From PWQG01 sp040882255 (GTDB lineage: Bacteria > Pseudomonadota > Gammaproteobacteria > Pseudomonadales > Pseudohongiellaceae): DNA of 64,000 nucleotides. Of the stretch, positions 1-7,387 are shown piece after piece. The stretch spans positions 1 through 64,000 of the forward strand of contig JBBEBP010000011.1 of the NCBI GenBank assembly GCA_040882255.1, read 5' to 3'. The position numbers and the translations under genes are program-made. The notes below the pieces were generated by a model. That model searched no databases. It was not told the origin of the DNA and was given only the letters and a program-made list of their open reading frames with translations. Position 1 is the first letter of the stretch. Each line of letters starts with the position of its first letter.

Positions 1-1
1 T

Positions 2-3000
2 ATCATCCACCTGAATCTGGATCAGAATAATCTGGCGGGCAGCATCCCATCCGAAATCGGCAGCCTGACCTCATTGCATCAGATACACATGGGCGGAAAC
101 CAGCTTGGCGGCACTATCCCCGCCAGTCTTGCACAGTTGGAAAACCTGAGCGGCATATGGCTCTGGTCGAACCAGTTCGGTGGCGCGTTTCCAGCGGTCT
201 TTACTGATATGACTCAACTTTCCTATCTGGCGCTGGGAGGCAACCAGTTCAGCGGAGAAATCCCTGCCGAGCTGGGTAACCTGACCAATCTGCGGGATCT
301 GAATTTGGGCTTCAACGCCTTCAGTGGTCCCATTCCGGCGCAGCTGGGTAACCTTGATAACCTGACCGGTCTGTTCCTGACCAACAACCAGTTCAGTGGC
401 GCAATCCCTGCCGAATTGGGTTCCCTGGCGAGCCTGGAACGAATGGATCTGGCCAGAAACCTTCTGACAGGCACCATCCCTGCCGAGCTGGGCAACCTGT
501 CGAACCTGCAGGAACTGAGGCTAAACCACAACCTGCTCAGCGGTGCCGTGCCAGCCGGGGTGGAGAGCCTGCCGCAGCTGACTGTTCTCGATGTCTGGGC
601 CAATATGGACATGGACATCGCCCTGGGCAGTCCAGCCGCCTGCGACAGCGCTACGATGCTGGGCGCCGATGACAGTCTGGGCGGAGAGCTCACGCCCTTC
701 GAGGACTGTTATATCGAGGAGCTGGTCGCCGTCAACGACTTCTTCGATCTGGAGCTGCAGGAGATGACGGTTGTGCAGCTGCAGGTACAGTCCGATTCGT
801 ACTACCCGCGCGTGGGTGTGCTGAGCGCTGATGGCGCCATGCTGAGCAGGGAGCGGTTCTACGACAACTCGGTTTCCATGGAGGTGCTGTTGCCGGCCGG
901 GCGGTACATGCCCTTTGTCAATGGCGGAACCTATAACCACCAGTACAACCTTAACGTACCCGCTACCGGAGCGTACAACCTGTCTTCGATGACGTTGAGC
1001 GAACCGCAGGCCGGCTGCCAGGACTCCACGATTGTGACGCCCGGCTCGGTGGCCAACGGCCAGTTGACTGCCGATGACTGTATTGATGACTTCAATGAGC
1101 CGGCTCGCCTGTACGACAGCTATGAAATCTGGCTTGAGGCCGGTGAAGCCGTTTCAGTCAGTCTCACCGCCGACTTCCCGTTCCAGCATCTGCGCTGGGT
1201 GGGTGATCAGTTCGGTGCCGGTGCCACCCCGCAGCTGGCTGGCGAAACGCATGTGTTCACGGTCCATGCCAATGAAGCCGGCCCGCACCGCTTTGCGGTA
1301 TACACGGACACCGCGACGCCGGAGCAGGGCGGCGGTTACACCATGAGTTTTGTCGAACCGATGACCTCGCCGGCTATTGAGCGGCAGGCGCTGGTGGCAC
1401 TGTATGAGGCGACCGATGGGGACAACTGGACTGATAACACCAACTGGACGGTGGAAAGCGCGCCGGTCTGCTCCTGGTACGGGGTGCGCTGTGGGGCCAC
1501 TGGAAACGTGCTGGTAGTTCAAATGCCAGACAATAATCTGAGCGGCCACATACCCGCCGAAATCGGGAACCTGTCCCAACTGGTGTTGCTGCACCTGGGC
1601 CAGAATGCCTTGATCGGATCGATTCCGGCGACAATCGGCAATCTGACGAACCTGCTTGGCCTGGTTCTCCACAGCAATCAGCTTGACGGAGAGATACCGG
1701 TTGAGATTGGAACCCTGGAGAACCTCACGACGCTCTACCTGCTGTCCAATGAGTTGAGTGGCGAGCTTCCAGCCGAACTCGGCAACTTGAGCAAACTCCG
1801 CACGCTGAATCTGTCGGCCAACCGCCTGAGTGGAGACTTGCCGGTGAGTCTGCTTGACCTGACGGCATTGACAAGTCTTAACCTGGGAGGGAACTGTAAT
1901 GACAGCAGCGACGTGGAGCTGATTGCTTTCGTGGAAGGGCTGGACCCGAACTGGAACGTTGCTGGCGAGAACTGTCCAGGCAGCGGACCGGCACCTGACC
2001 CTGAGCCAGAGCCTGTCGATCAGGTAATCGAAGATGACATCGACCAGCAGAATGAGGAGCTGGAAGCCATTGTGGTCGAACCGGACGCGCCAGTCACTCC
2101 CGAAGTCGTGCAGCAGGTGAATGCAGTACTGGAGAAATCCCGCGAGCGTGCCGGGCAGACCGCCAGTTCAGTGGCAGACGGCACGGCAAGCATCGACACT
2201 GCCCTTTCAGCGCTCGGTACCATGAACAGAACCCTGACGGTTACCAGCACCGTCAGGCGGCAAGGGGGGCAGATACAGCAAACCTCGGTGGTCGATGCTC
2301 TGGAAGATGTCGCCACTGTGTTCACGGCGATGTCGTCCCGTGCGGCCGAGATCACACCGGAACAGCGCGCTGCCGTGCAGGAAGCGGCGGGAACGACGCT
2401 GACCAGTTCCGCGGAAATGATGGAAGAGGGCAGCACCAACGATGAGCTCGTCAATCTGGTGGCCGCGACGAGTTCAGTGCTCAATGCGGCCGCCGATGCC
2501 GGTGCCGAGCTTTCCACGGAGTTGGCAGCACAAGCCGAACAAATGGTGAATAATGCCGTCAAACAGGGGGTCAGATCATTTGCGGCTGACATTGATGTGG
2601 AGGATCCAGCGCAGGTGGAGGCTCTGCTGGCGTCCAACCCGGATGCCATGGAGTTCGCGATAGCGGCTTCGGTGTCGGTTCGGTCCCGTATCAAGCCGGA
2701 TGCACAGGCCATCGAGGACGAGCTGGACAGCAGAGGTCTGTCGGCCGAGGTGGGTGAAAATCTGACCAATGTGTTGAACGCGGTTTCGAATCCGGATGGT
2801 GTGACGGTCGGTGATGGAAGCGCCACCGGGGCCATGCTGGCGGCGCTGACGCAGTTCATTACCTCATCCGGCCTGTCGGCTCCCGGCATCACCGTCATGG
2901 CGTTGAGCAACGGCGATGTGGATATCGAGGTGGACGCGCTGACGGGAGGTGTCATGATCTCGACGCCCACTGAGCTGTACCACGGGGTGGTCGTCAATAC

Positions 3001-3628
3001 GCGGATTGTGTCCGGCTCAATGCCCAAGGGCGTTTCTTTCATGCGTGACGGGCGCGGTCTGCTGGTGGCCAGTGGGCTGGCCATCGAAATCGCACCAGTA
3101 CCGATGGATCTGGTCGGCTTTGTCTCGGCGGTGCGGGACGAAGGCTTCGAGTTCAATTTGCGTGACAACGGCTCCCTGGAGATCGCCCTGGGGAATGGCC
3201 AACGCTTCTTCGGTGTTGCTGCCTATGACAATCTGGTGGGGGTGAGTGGCAGTTGCGGGGAACTGCGGATCAAGGAGCCGTCGGGAGCCGCCAGATCGCC
3301 TGGTCATGCCTATGCACTGGAGTGTGCCAACGGTGCGGTTCAGCGTGTGGTGCCCTTCGTGCACAGCCCGTTATTCTACCAGTCTGTGGCTGATACCGGG
3401 GTGCGCAGCCGCACGGACCGTAATACCGGTATCATCACCATCACGGATACCGGCCGTTTCAAGCCTGGCTTCTATGTCTCACCGCTGAGTGAGGCGGATA
3501 AGGCTTATCGGGAGAGCAATGCCAACCATCGTGGAGTCGCGCTTCGTACAACGGATATCAATAATGACGGTGTCATGGACATGATGCTTATCACCGCTGA
3601 CGGGATTCAGCCATTGTATGGCCTGTAA
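2..3628 (+). CDS. Large plant-type leucine-rich-repeat surface protein (5' end outside window)
   Basis: The reading frame is open from base 2, so the gene starts before the window; the TTG at 74 is internal. About eight 24-residue repeats of the plant type (LxxLxLxxNxLxGxIPxxLGxL) run to about base 600. A repeat-free beta-rich region follows, then a cap with an ATDGDNWT / CSWYGVRC pattern like plant LRR N-terminal caps, and five or six more repeats (about 1380-1960). A proline/glutamate linker (PDPEPEP) leads to a long alanine-rich, probably helical region. The last 60 residues contain DINNDGVMD, an EF-hand or FG-GAP-like calcium loop. Such proteins are usually exported and bind proteins or glycans at the cell surface, but the signal peptide would lie upstream and cannot be seen. 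The ligand is unknown. No terminator is visible before the convergent gene. Confidence 0.85.
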   Translation: MIHLNLDQNNLAGSIPSEIGSLTSLHQIHMGGNQLGGTIPASLAQLENLSGIWLWSNQFGGAFPAVFTDMTQLSYLALGGNQFSGEIPAELGNLTNLRDLNLGFNAFSGPIPAQLGNLDNLTGLFLTNNQFSGAIPAELGSLASLERMDLARNLLTGTIPAELGNLSNLQELRLNHNLLSGAVPAGVESLPQLTVLDVWANMDMDIALGSPAACDSATMLGADDSLGGELTPFEDCYIEELVAVNDFFDLELQEMTVVQLQVQSDSYYPRVGVLSADGAMLSRERFYDNSVSMEVLLPAGRYMPFVNGGTYNHQYNLNVPATGAYNLSSMTLSEPQAGCQDSTIVTPGSVANGQLTADDCIDDFNEPARLYDSYEIWLEAGEAVSVSLTADFPFQHLRWVGDQFGAGATPQLAGETHVFTVHANEAGPHRFAVYTDTATPEQGGGYTMSFVEPMTSPAIERQALVALYEATDGDNWTDNTNWTVESAPVCSWYGVRCGATGNVLVVQMPDNNLSGHIPAEIGNLSQLVLLHLGQNALIGSIPATIGNLTNLLGLVLHSNQLDGEIPVEIGTLENLTTLYLLSNELSGELPAELGNLSKLRTLNLSANRLSGDLPVSLLDLTALTSLNLGGNCNDSSDVELIAFVEGLDPNWNVAGENCPGSGPAPDPEPEPVDQVIEDDIDQQNEELEAIVVEPDAPVTPEVVQQVNAVLEKSRERAGQTASSVADGTASIDTALSALGTMNRTLTVTSTVRRQGGQIQQTSVVDALEDVATVFTAMSSRAAEITPEQRAAVQEAAGTTLTSSAEMMEEGSTNDELVNLVAATSSVLNAAADAGAELSTELAAQAEQMVNNAVKQGVRSFAADIDVEDPAQVEALLASNPDAMEFAIAASVSVRSRIKPDAQAIEDELDSRGLSAEVGENLTNVLNAVSNPDGVTVGDGSATGAMLAALTQFITSSGLSAPGITVMALSNGDVDIEVDALTGGVMISTPTELYHGVVVNTRIVSGSMPKGVSFMRDGRGLLVASGLAIEIAPVPMDLVGFVSAVRDEGFEFNLRDNGSLEIALGNGQRFFGVAAYDNLVGVSGSCGELRIKEPSGAARSPGHAYALECANGAVQRVVPFVHSPLFYQSVADTGVRSRTDRNTGIITITDTGRFKPGFYVSPLSEADKAYRESNANHRGVALRTTDINNDGVMDMMLITADGIQPLYGL

Positions 3629-3692
3629 TGGTAAAGGAGATCAGCCAAGAGGCTGCTGCGAATCATCAGGTATGTCGTTGAGGAGGCGGTAA

Positions 3693-4403
3693 CTATAATT
3701 CCAGCAGCCCGAACGCTAGCGCGAACCTCATCAACTCCTGAAAGGATTTGATTTCCAGCTTGCGTTTCAGGTGCTTGCGATGGGTTTCCACAGTCTGGCG
3801 CGAGATACCGAATATCTCACCGATGGTTGCATTGTTCAATCCGGTGCCGAGTAATTTGAGCAGCTCGATTTCGCGCGGGGACAGGCTTTGGAACTTTCGG
3901 AAGTTGCGCAGGCGGAACTGGTCAATTTCCACGACCTGTTCCACCTTCCGGGTCAGGCTGCCGAACTGCTGTGGAAAAAGGGTAAGACAGACTACGCTAC
4001 CGTCGGGGAGCAGCGACGGTTTTGTGAAGGTAATCATCGGTTGGAAGCTGTGATCGGCTTCGAAGTACACGTACTGAACAAACAGGAAAGATTTGTGTCT
4101 GTCGCCATGCGCATAGAATCGAGGAACTTGCCTCGAAATGTCTTCCATTGATTTCGGATGAATATACTTGTTCAGGTAGCTGTCACCCATATCCCTGATT
4201 TCGTCGATGCAGTGCCCGGTGAGATCAGAGTGTACCGTGTTGGTCAGCAATACCGCCAATGTCTCTGGATGGTTGACGTGGGCAGCAACAGGAAGGTCAT
4301 CAGCAACGGATGTGAAATCTTCACCGGCGGAGAGTCTGGACTCAAGTTCAACGGTACAGTACAGGTACCGTTGAACTATTTCCCTCTCGGTCAGGTGTTT
4401 CAC
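3693..4403 (-). CDS. LuxR-family transcriptional regulator with unassigned N-terminal sensor region
   Basis: 236 residues. The last 65 are a clear LuxR/FixJ helix-turn-helix: LSPREIELLKLLGTGLNN, then IGEIFGISRQTVETHRKHL. The first 165 residues match no receiver or autoinducer-binding domain I can recognise; they carry no phospho-acceptor Asp pattern and may be a PAS-like sensor. The start is GTG at 4403 with no good Shine-Dalgarno. It lies 3 bases after the stop of the upstream HTH gene, so translation is probably coupled. Base composition here looks more AT-rich than in neighbouring genes. The regulated targets are unknown. Confidence 0.8.
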   Translation of the reverse strand: MKHLTEREIVQRYLYCTVELESRLSAGEDFTSVADDLPVAAHVNHPETLAVLLTNTVHSDLTGHCIDEIRDMGDSYLNKYIHPKSMEDISRQVPRFYAHGDRHKSFLFVQYVYFEADHSFQPMITFTKPSLLPDGSVVCLTLFPQQFGSLTRKVEQVVEIDQFRLRNFRKFQSLSPREIELLKLLGTGLNNATIGEIFGISRQTVETHRKHLKRKLEIKSFQELMRFALAFGLLEL

Positions 4404-4406
4404 TGG

Positions 4407-4703
4407 CTAGAAACCGATGAGGTCGAATGCAAGGGCGAATTTTGTGTAACCGGTCTGACTGCTGATGTCCAGTTTCTGGCGGATACTGGCGCGGTGGTTC
4501 TGCACTGTTACACGTGTAATCTGCAGTCGCGCAGAAATGGCTGTATTATCCAGGCCGTCCGCCACGAGAATCAGAACTTCCTTTTCCCGACCCGTGAGGC
4601 TGTCGAAGTCGCGCCGGCGTTCGCGCCGGAACTCCGCCAGGGAAACCATCTGATCCAGATAGTGGCTGGCGGCGCCCGTGGATTGCTTCTTGATCATGAC
4701 CAT
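4407..4703 (-). CDS. Small LuxR-type helix-turn-helix protein
   Basis: 98 residues, nearly all LuxR-type DNA-binding domain: LTGREKEVLILVADGLDN and then ISARLQITRVTVQNHRASI. A short basic N-terminus precedes it and no sensor domain is present. AAGGA lies 5 bases before the ATG. It is the first gene of a two-gene unit with the larger LuxR regulator downstream (3-base gap). Both HTH domains end with the same kind of tail (FALAFGLLEL and FALAFDLIGF), so they may be paralogues. It may act as a GerE-like stand-alone regulator, or it may be what remains of a longer protein. Confidence 0.72.
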   Translation of the reverse strand: MVMIKKQSTGAASHYLDQMVSLAEFRRERRRDFDSLTGREKEVLILVADGLDNTAISARLQITRVTVQNHRASIRQKLDISSQTGYTKFALAFDLIGF

Positions 4704-5015
4704 GGCTTCCTTGTCTGTTCAAGTGAGAGATGGTTGTCCCCCGGTTCTGCTCCTGGCATTAGTGAATACAGCGGTTCGCCTCAAAGGCTGGTTTTCATTC
4801 TTGCAGTACTGTGTATATGAGTCAATAACAAAGGTCAAGTAGAGCATCGCTGTGCCACCACAACCCGCTTCCCGTTCGCTTCGCCTCGTGCAGCGCCCGA
4901 ACCGCCGCCGGGTAACCTGCATGCTGGAAGAGCGCTGGAGTTGTTTCCCGTTGCTCAATTGGGGTATGTTGAGGCGTCCTTGAGTTCATGAGATCCATCA
5001 TGATGGAGAAGTCCG
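4704..5015. other. Intergenic region between divergent genes
   Basis: 312 bases between the divergent small LuxR gene and the VOC gene. I see no convincing gene; the open frames on the minus strand have no family resemblance and no ribosome-binding site. A weak promoter candidate for the VOC gene lies at 4941-4970. No clear inverted repeat that would serve as a LuxR operator was found. Confidence 0.5.
4941..4970 (+). promoter_or_regulatory. Weak sigma-70-like promoter candidate for the VOC gene
   Basis: TTGTTT and TATGTT are separated by 18 bases, about 45 bases before the ATG at 5016. The match to consensus is modest. Confidence 0.3.
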
Positions 5016-6101
5016 ATGCACAAATCACGTAACAACAGCAACCCCCACGCCCCGTCCCTGATTTCCCGCCGCAGTCTGTTGGTAGGCCTGTCGATGACAC
5101 CGCTTGCGATGCGGGCACTGGCCCAGGAGGCCAGTGTGGAGCCCATCCCGGTCAGCGGCCTCCACAGTTTCACCCTGCGAGTCAGCGATGTGGAGCGGTC
5201 ACTGGCGTTCTACCAGGGGCTGTTCGGCTCGCGTGTGCTGGCCCGTCTGGGGGATACGGTATCCCTGCAGGTGGGTGACGGGCCGCAGCATTTCGTGCTG
5301 GCGCCTACGCGCAGTGGTGAGTCGCCCCATATCAGCCACTTCAGTCTGCGTGTGCCGAACTTCAATATGTACCGGTTGCAGAATAGCCTGGCGGATCACG
5401 GTGTCACCCGGACGGTGGAGACCATGTATGATGGCGGCTCGTCACTGGATGTGGCCGGGTTGAGCTGGACCGCCCGGCGGCCGGGTCTCGGCCAGGACAT
5501 GGACACAGATAATCTGCAGCTGTTTCTGGCGGACCGGGACGGTGTTCTGGTACAGCTGTCGAGTCCCGATTCCTGTGGTGGCCGTGGCAGTCGCGGGGCG
5601 ACCTGCAGCCCGGAACCTGCGCCCGGCGAGGGGTTGATCCGTCTGCAGGATCTCAACCACTTTACCAGCTACGTCTCCAACTATGAGCTCAGTAATGAGT
5701 TCTACCGCAAGGTGTTCGGTCTGGAGAACCAGGCTTTCCAGGGTGATTTTCCGCTACTGGGCGTAGGCGATGGCCCCCAGTTCCTGATGTTCGTAGGGGG
5801 TACAGAGCCCGGTGAGCCCACTCAGCCCGGGCGTATTGACCATGCCAGTCTCAATATCGAGGACTTCACCGTGGATTCCGTGCTCGAGCGCCTGACCGAG
5901 TACGGCCTCACCGAGCGTCCGGAAGGAGAGGACCCCGGTCCGCTGCAACACTGGGTGAGCATGCGCATGCCTGCGCGTGGCGGTGTTCCGGGTGGTACGC
6001 CGGAAGTCTATTTCTCCGACCCGGATGGCATTCATCTGCAGTTGCAGCACAGCACGTACTGCGGCGGAGGCGGTGAATTCGGCGAAGACTGTAGTATGTG
6101 A
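5016..6101 (+). CDS. Tat-exported double VOC-domain (glyoxalase/dioxygenase fold) protein
   Basis: 361 residues. The N-terminus carries a twin-arginine signal (SRRSLLVGLSM, Arg 18-19) with a likely cleavage after ALA-Q (about residue 37). Two VOC modules follow. The first starts at LHSFTLRVSDVERSLAFYQG (about 50-185) and the second at LNHFTSYVSNYELSNEFYRK (about 215-350); each ends in a strand of the DGVLVQL / DGIHLQLQ type. VOC proteins use paired modules to bind a divalent metal for lyase, dioxygenase or resistance functions. The exact reaction cannot be assigned. Cysteine-rich segments follow each module (SCGGRGSRGATC and YCGGGGEFGEDC). GGAG sits 7 bases before the ATG. The gene converges with the YghU-like gene at a zero-base gap. 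Confidence 0.82.
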   Translation: MHKSRNNSNPHAPSLISRRSLLVGLSMTPLAMRALAQEASVEPIPVSGLHSFTLRVSDVERSLAFYQGLFGSRVLARLGDTVSLQVGDGPQHFVLAPTRSGESPHISHFSLRVPNFNMYRLQNSLADHGVTRTVETMYDGGSSLDVAGLSWTARRPGLGQDMDTDNLQLFLADRDGVLVQLSSPDSCGGRGSRGATCSPEPAPGEGLIRLQDLNHFTSYVSNYELSNEFYRKVFGLENQAFQGDFPLLGVGDGPQFLMFVGGTEPGEPTQPGRIDHASLNIEDFTVDSVLERLTEYGLTERPEGEDPGPLQHWVSMRMPARGGVPGGTPEVYFSDPDGIHLQLQHSTYCGGGGEFGEDCSM

Positions 6102-6968
6102 TCAGCGGGCAGAATCCGCCTGCTTTTCGAAATCACTGGCGTCGTGGCGCTCCGGCAACTGTTTTGATTCCTCACCCCAGGTGCGGTTGACCATGCAACC
6201 GCGCTTGACCGCCGGCCGTGCATTGATGGCTTTGGCCCAGCGCTGGACGTGCTGGTAGTGCTCAACGTCCAGAAACTCAGCCGCCTCATAGAGCCGGCCC
6301 AGCGCCAGGGCGCCGTACCAGGGCCAGTTGGCGATATCAGCGAGGGTGTATTCGTCGCCGGCCAGGTATTCATGGTCCGCCAGCTGGCGGTCCAGCACGT
6401 CGAGCTGGCGCTTGACCTCCATGGTATAGCGGTCGATGGGGTATTTCATCGGTTCCGGTGCGTAGGCATAGAAGTGGCCGAATCCGCCGCCCAGAAAGGG
6501 CGCGCTGCCGATATTCCAGAACAGCCAGCTGAGCGTCTCTGCCCTGGCGGGGCCATCGGCCGGCAGGAAGGCGCCGAACTTCTCGGCCAGGTGCAGCAGG
6601 ATGGCGCCGGACTCGAACACCCGCACGGGCTCCTCGCCGCTATGGTCTGACAGGGCCGGGATCTTGGAATTAGGGTTGACCGCCACGAAACCGCTGGAGA
6701 ACTGCTCTCCGTCCAGAATTTTCACCAGCCAGGCATCGTATTCGGCGTCGCCATGCCCCAGTGCCAGCAGTTCCTCCAACAGGATCGTGACTTTGACGCC
6801 GTTGGGTGTGCCCAGCGAGTAGAGCTGGAAGGGGTGCTTGCCCACCGGCAGCGCCTGCTCGTGCGTAGCGCCGGCCTCGGGGCGGTTGATTCCCGCGAAG
6901 CGGCCCCCGCTCACTTCTTCCGGGGTCCTCCATACGCGGGGCGGGGTGTAGGTTGTCGCGTCGCTCAT
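6102..6968 (-). CDS. yghU: YghU-like glutathione transferase / disulfide-bond oxidoreductase
   Basis: 288 residues from the ATG at 6968, chosen because it begins MSDATTYTPPRVW as in YghU homologues and has GGAG upstream. The frame stays open further upstream, but without family similarity. The N-terminal thioredoxin fold shows the glutathione-binding features GTPNGVKVTILLEEL (about 53-67), NPNSKIPAL (98-106) and FESGAI (118-123). An all-helical C-terminal domain follows, with YTLADIANWPW. The family uses glutathione to reduce disulfides such as 2-hydroxyethyl disulfide in the cytoplasm. The gene appears to be transcribed alone. Confidence 0.88.
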   Translation of the reverse strand: MSDATTYTPPRVWRTPEEVSGGRFAGINRPEAGATHEQALPVGKHPFQLYSLGTPNGVKVTILLEELLALGHGDAEYDAWLVKILDGEQFSSGFVAVNPNSKIPALSDHSGEEPVRVFESGAILLHLAEKFGAFLPADGPARAETLSWLFWNIGSAPFLGGGFGHFYAYAPEPMKYPIDRYTMEVKRQLDVLDRQLADHEYLAGDEYTLADIANWPWYGALALGRLYEAAEFLDVEHYQHVQRWAKAINARPAVKRGCMVNRTWGEESKQLPERHDASDFEKQADSAR

Positions 6969-7142
6969 GGGGCTACTCCGTATCATGGCTGGATGGCAGT
7001 TGGCATGGTACAGGCAAGGCTGCCGTACGGCCAGACACAAGCCGGCCTTCCTCCGGATGCATAGCCTGTGCTTGCCGGTGGGTGCGGTGACATTACAGTG
7101 TCCGTCCACCGGTGAGGCAATGGCCGGAGTAGTCCATGGAGC

Positions 7143-7295
7143 CTACATCGACAGATTGATACCGCCTGCGTTCAGCAGACCGACCACGCCGACCAGAATC
7201 AGGTACCCGGCGACAATGTAATTGAGCAGTCGTGGCATCACCAGAATCAGAATTCCTGCGATCAGGGAAATCAGTGGTGTCAGGGCAATGGTCAT
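7143..7295 (-). CDS. DUF3096 small membrane protein (50 residues)
   Basis: A 50-residue gene with a very strong ribosome-binding site (AAAGGAGG, 8 bases before ATG). The product starts MTIALTPLISLIAGILILV and continues with a second hydrophobic helix around YLILVGVVGLL, ending GGINLSM. Two transmembrane hairpin helices with LIAGILILxMPRLLNYIVAxYLI are the hallmark of the DUF3096 family, found in many proteobacteria with unknown function. The length matches the family. It stands alone between the yghU-like gene and the NosR-like gene. Confidence 0.85.
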   Translation of the reverse strand: MTIALTPLISLIAGILILVMPRLLNYIVAGYLILVGVVGLLNAGGINLSM

Positions 7296-7387
7296 GGTAA
7301 CAGCCTCCTTTGGCGGTAATGACGGTCAGGCCAGTATGATGCCTGTGGAGGACAAGTGCCACACCAGTGGCAAAAGAACGCAATTTT

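Noticed and set aside
2020..3168. 382-codon open frame antisense to the LRR gene
   Set aside because: Serine/threonine-rich translation with no domain resemblance; it mirrors the high-GC codon pattern of the plus-strand gene.
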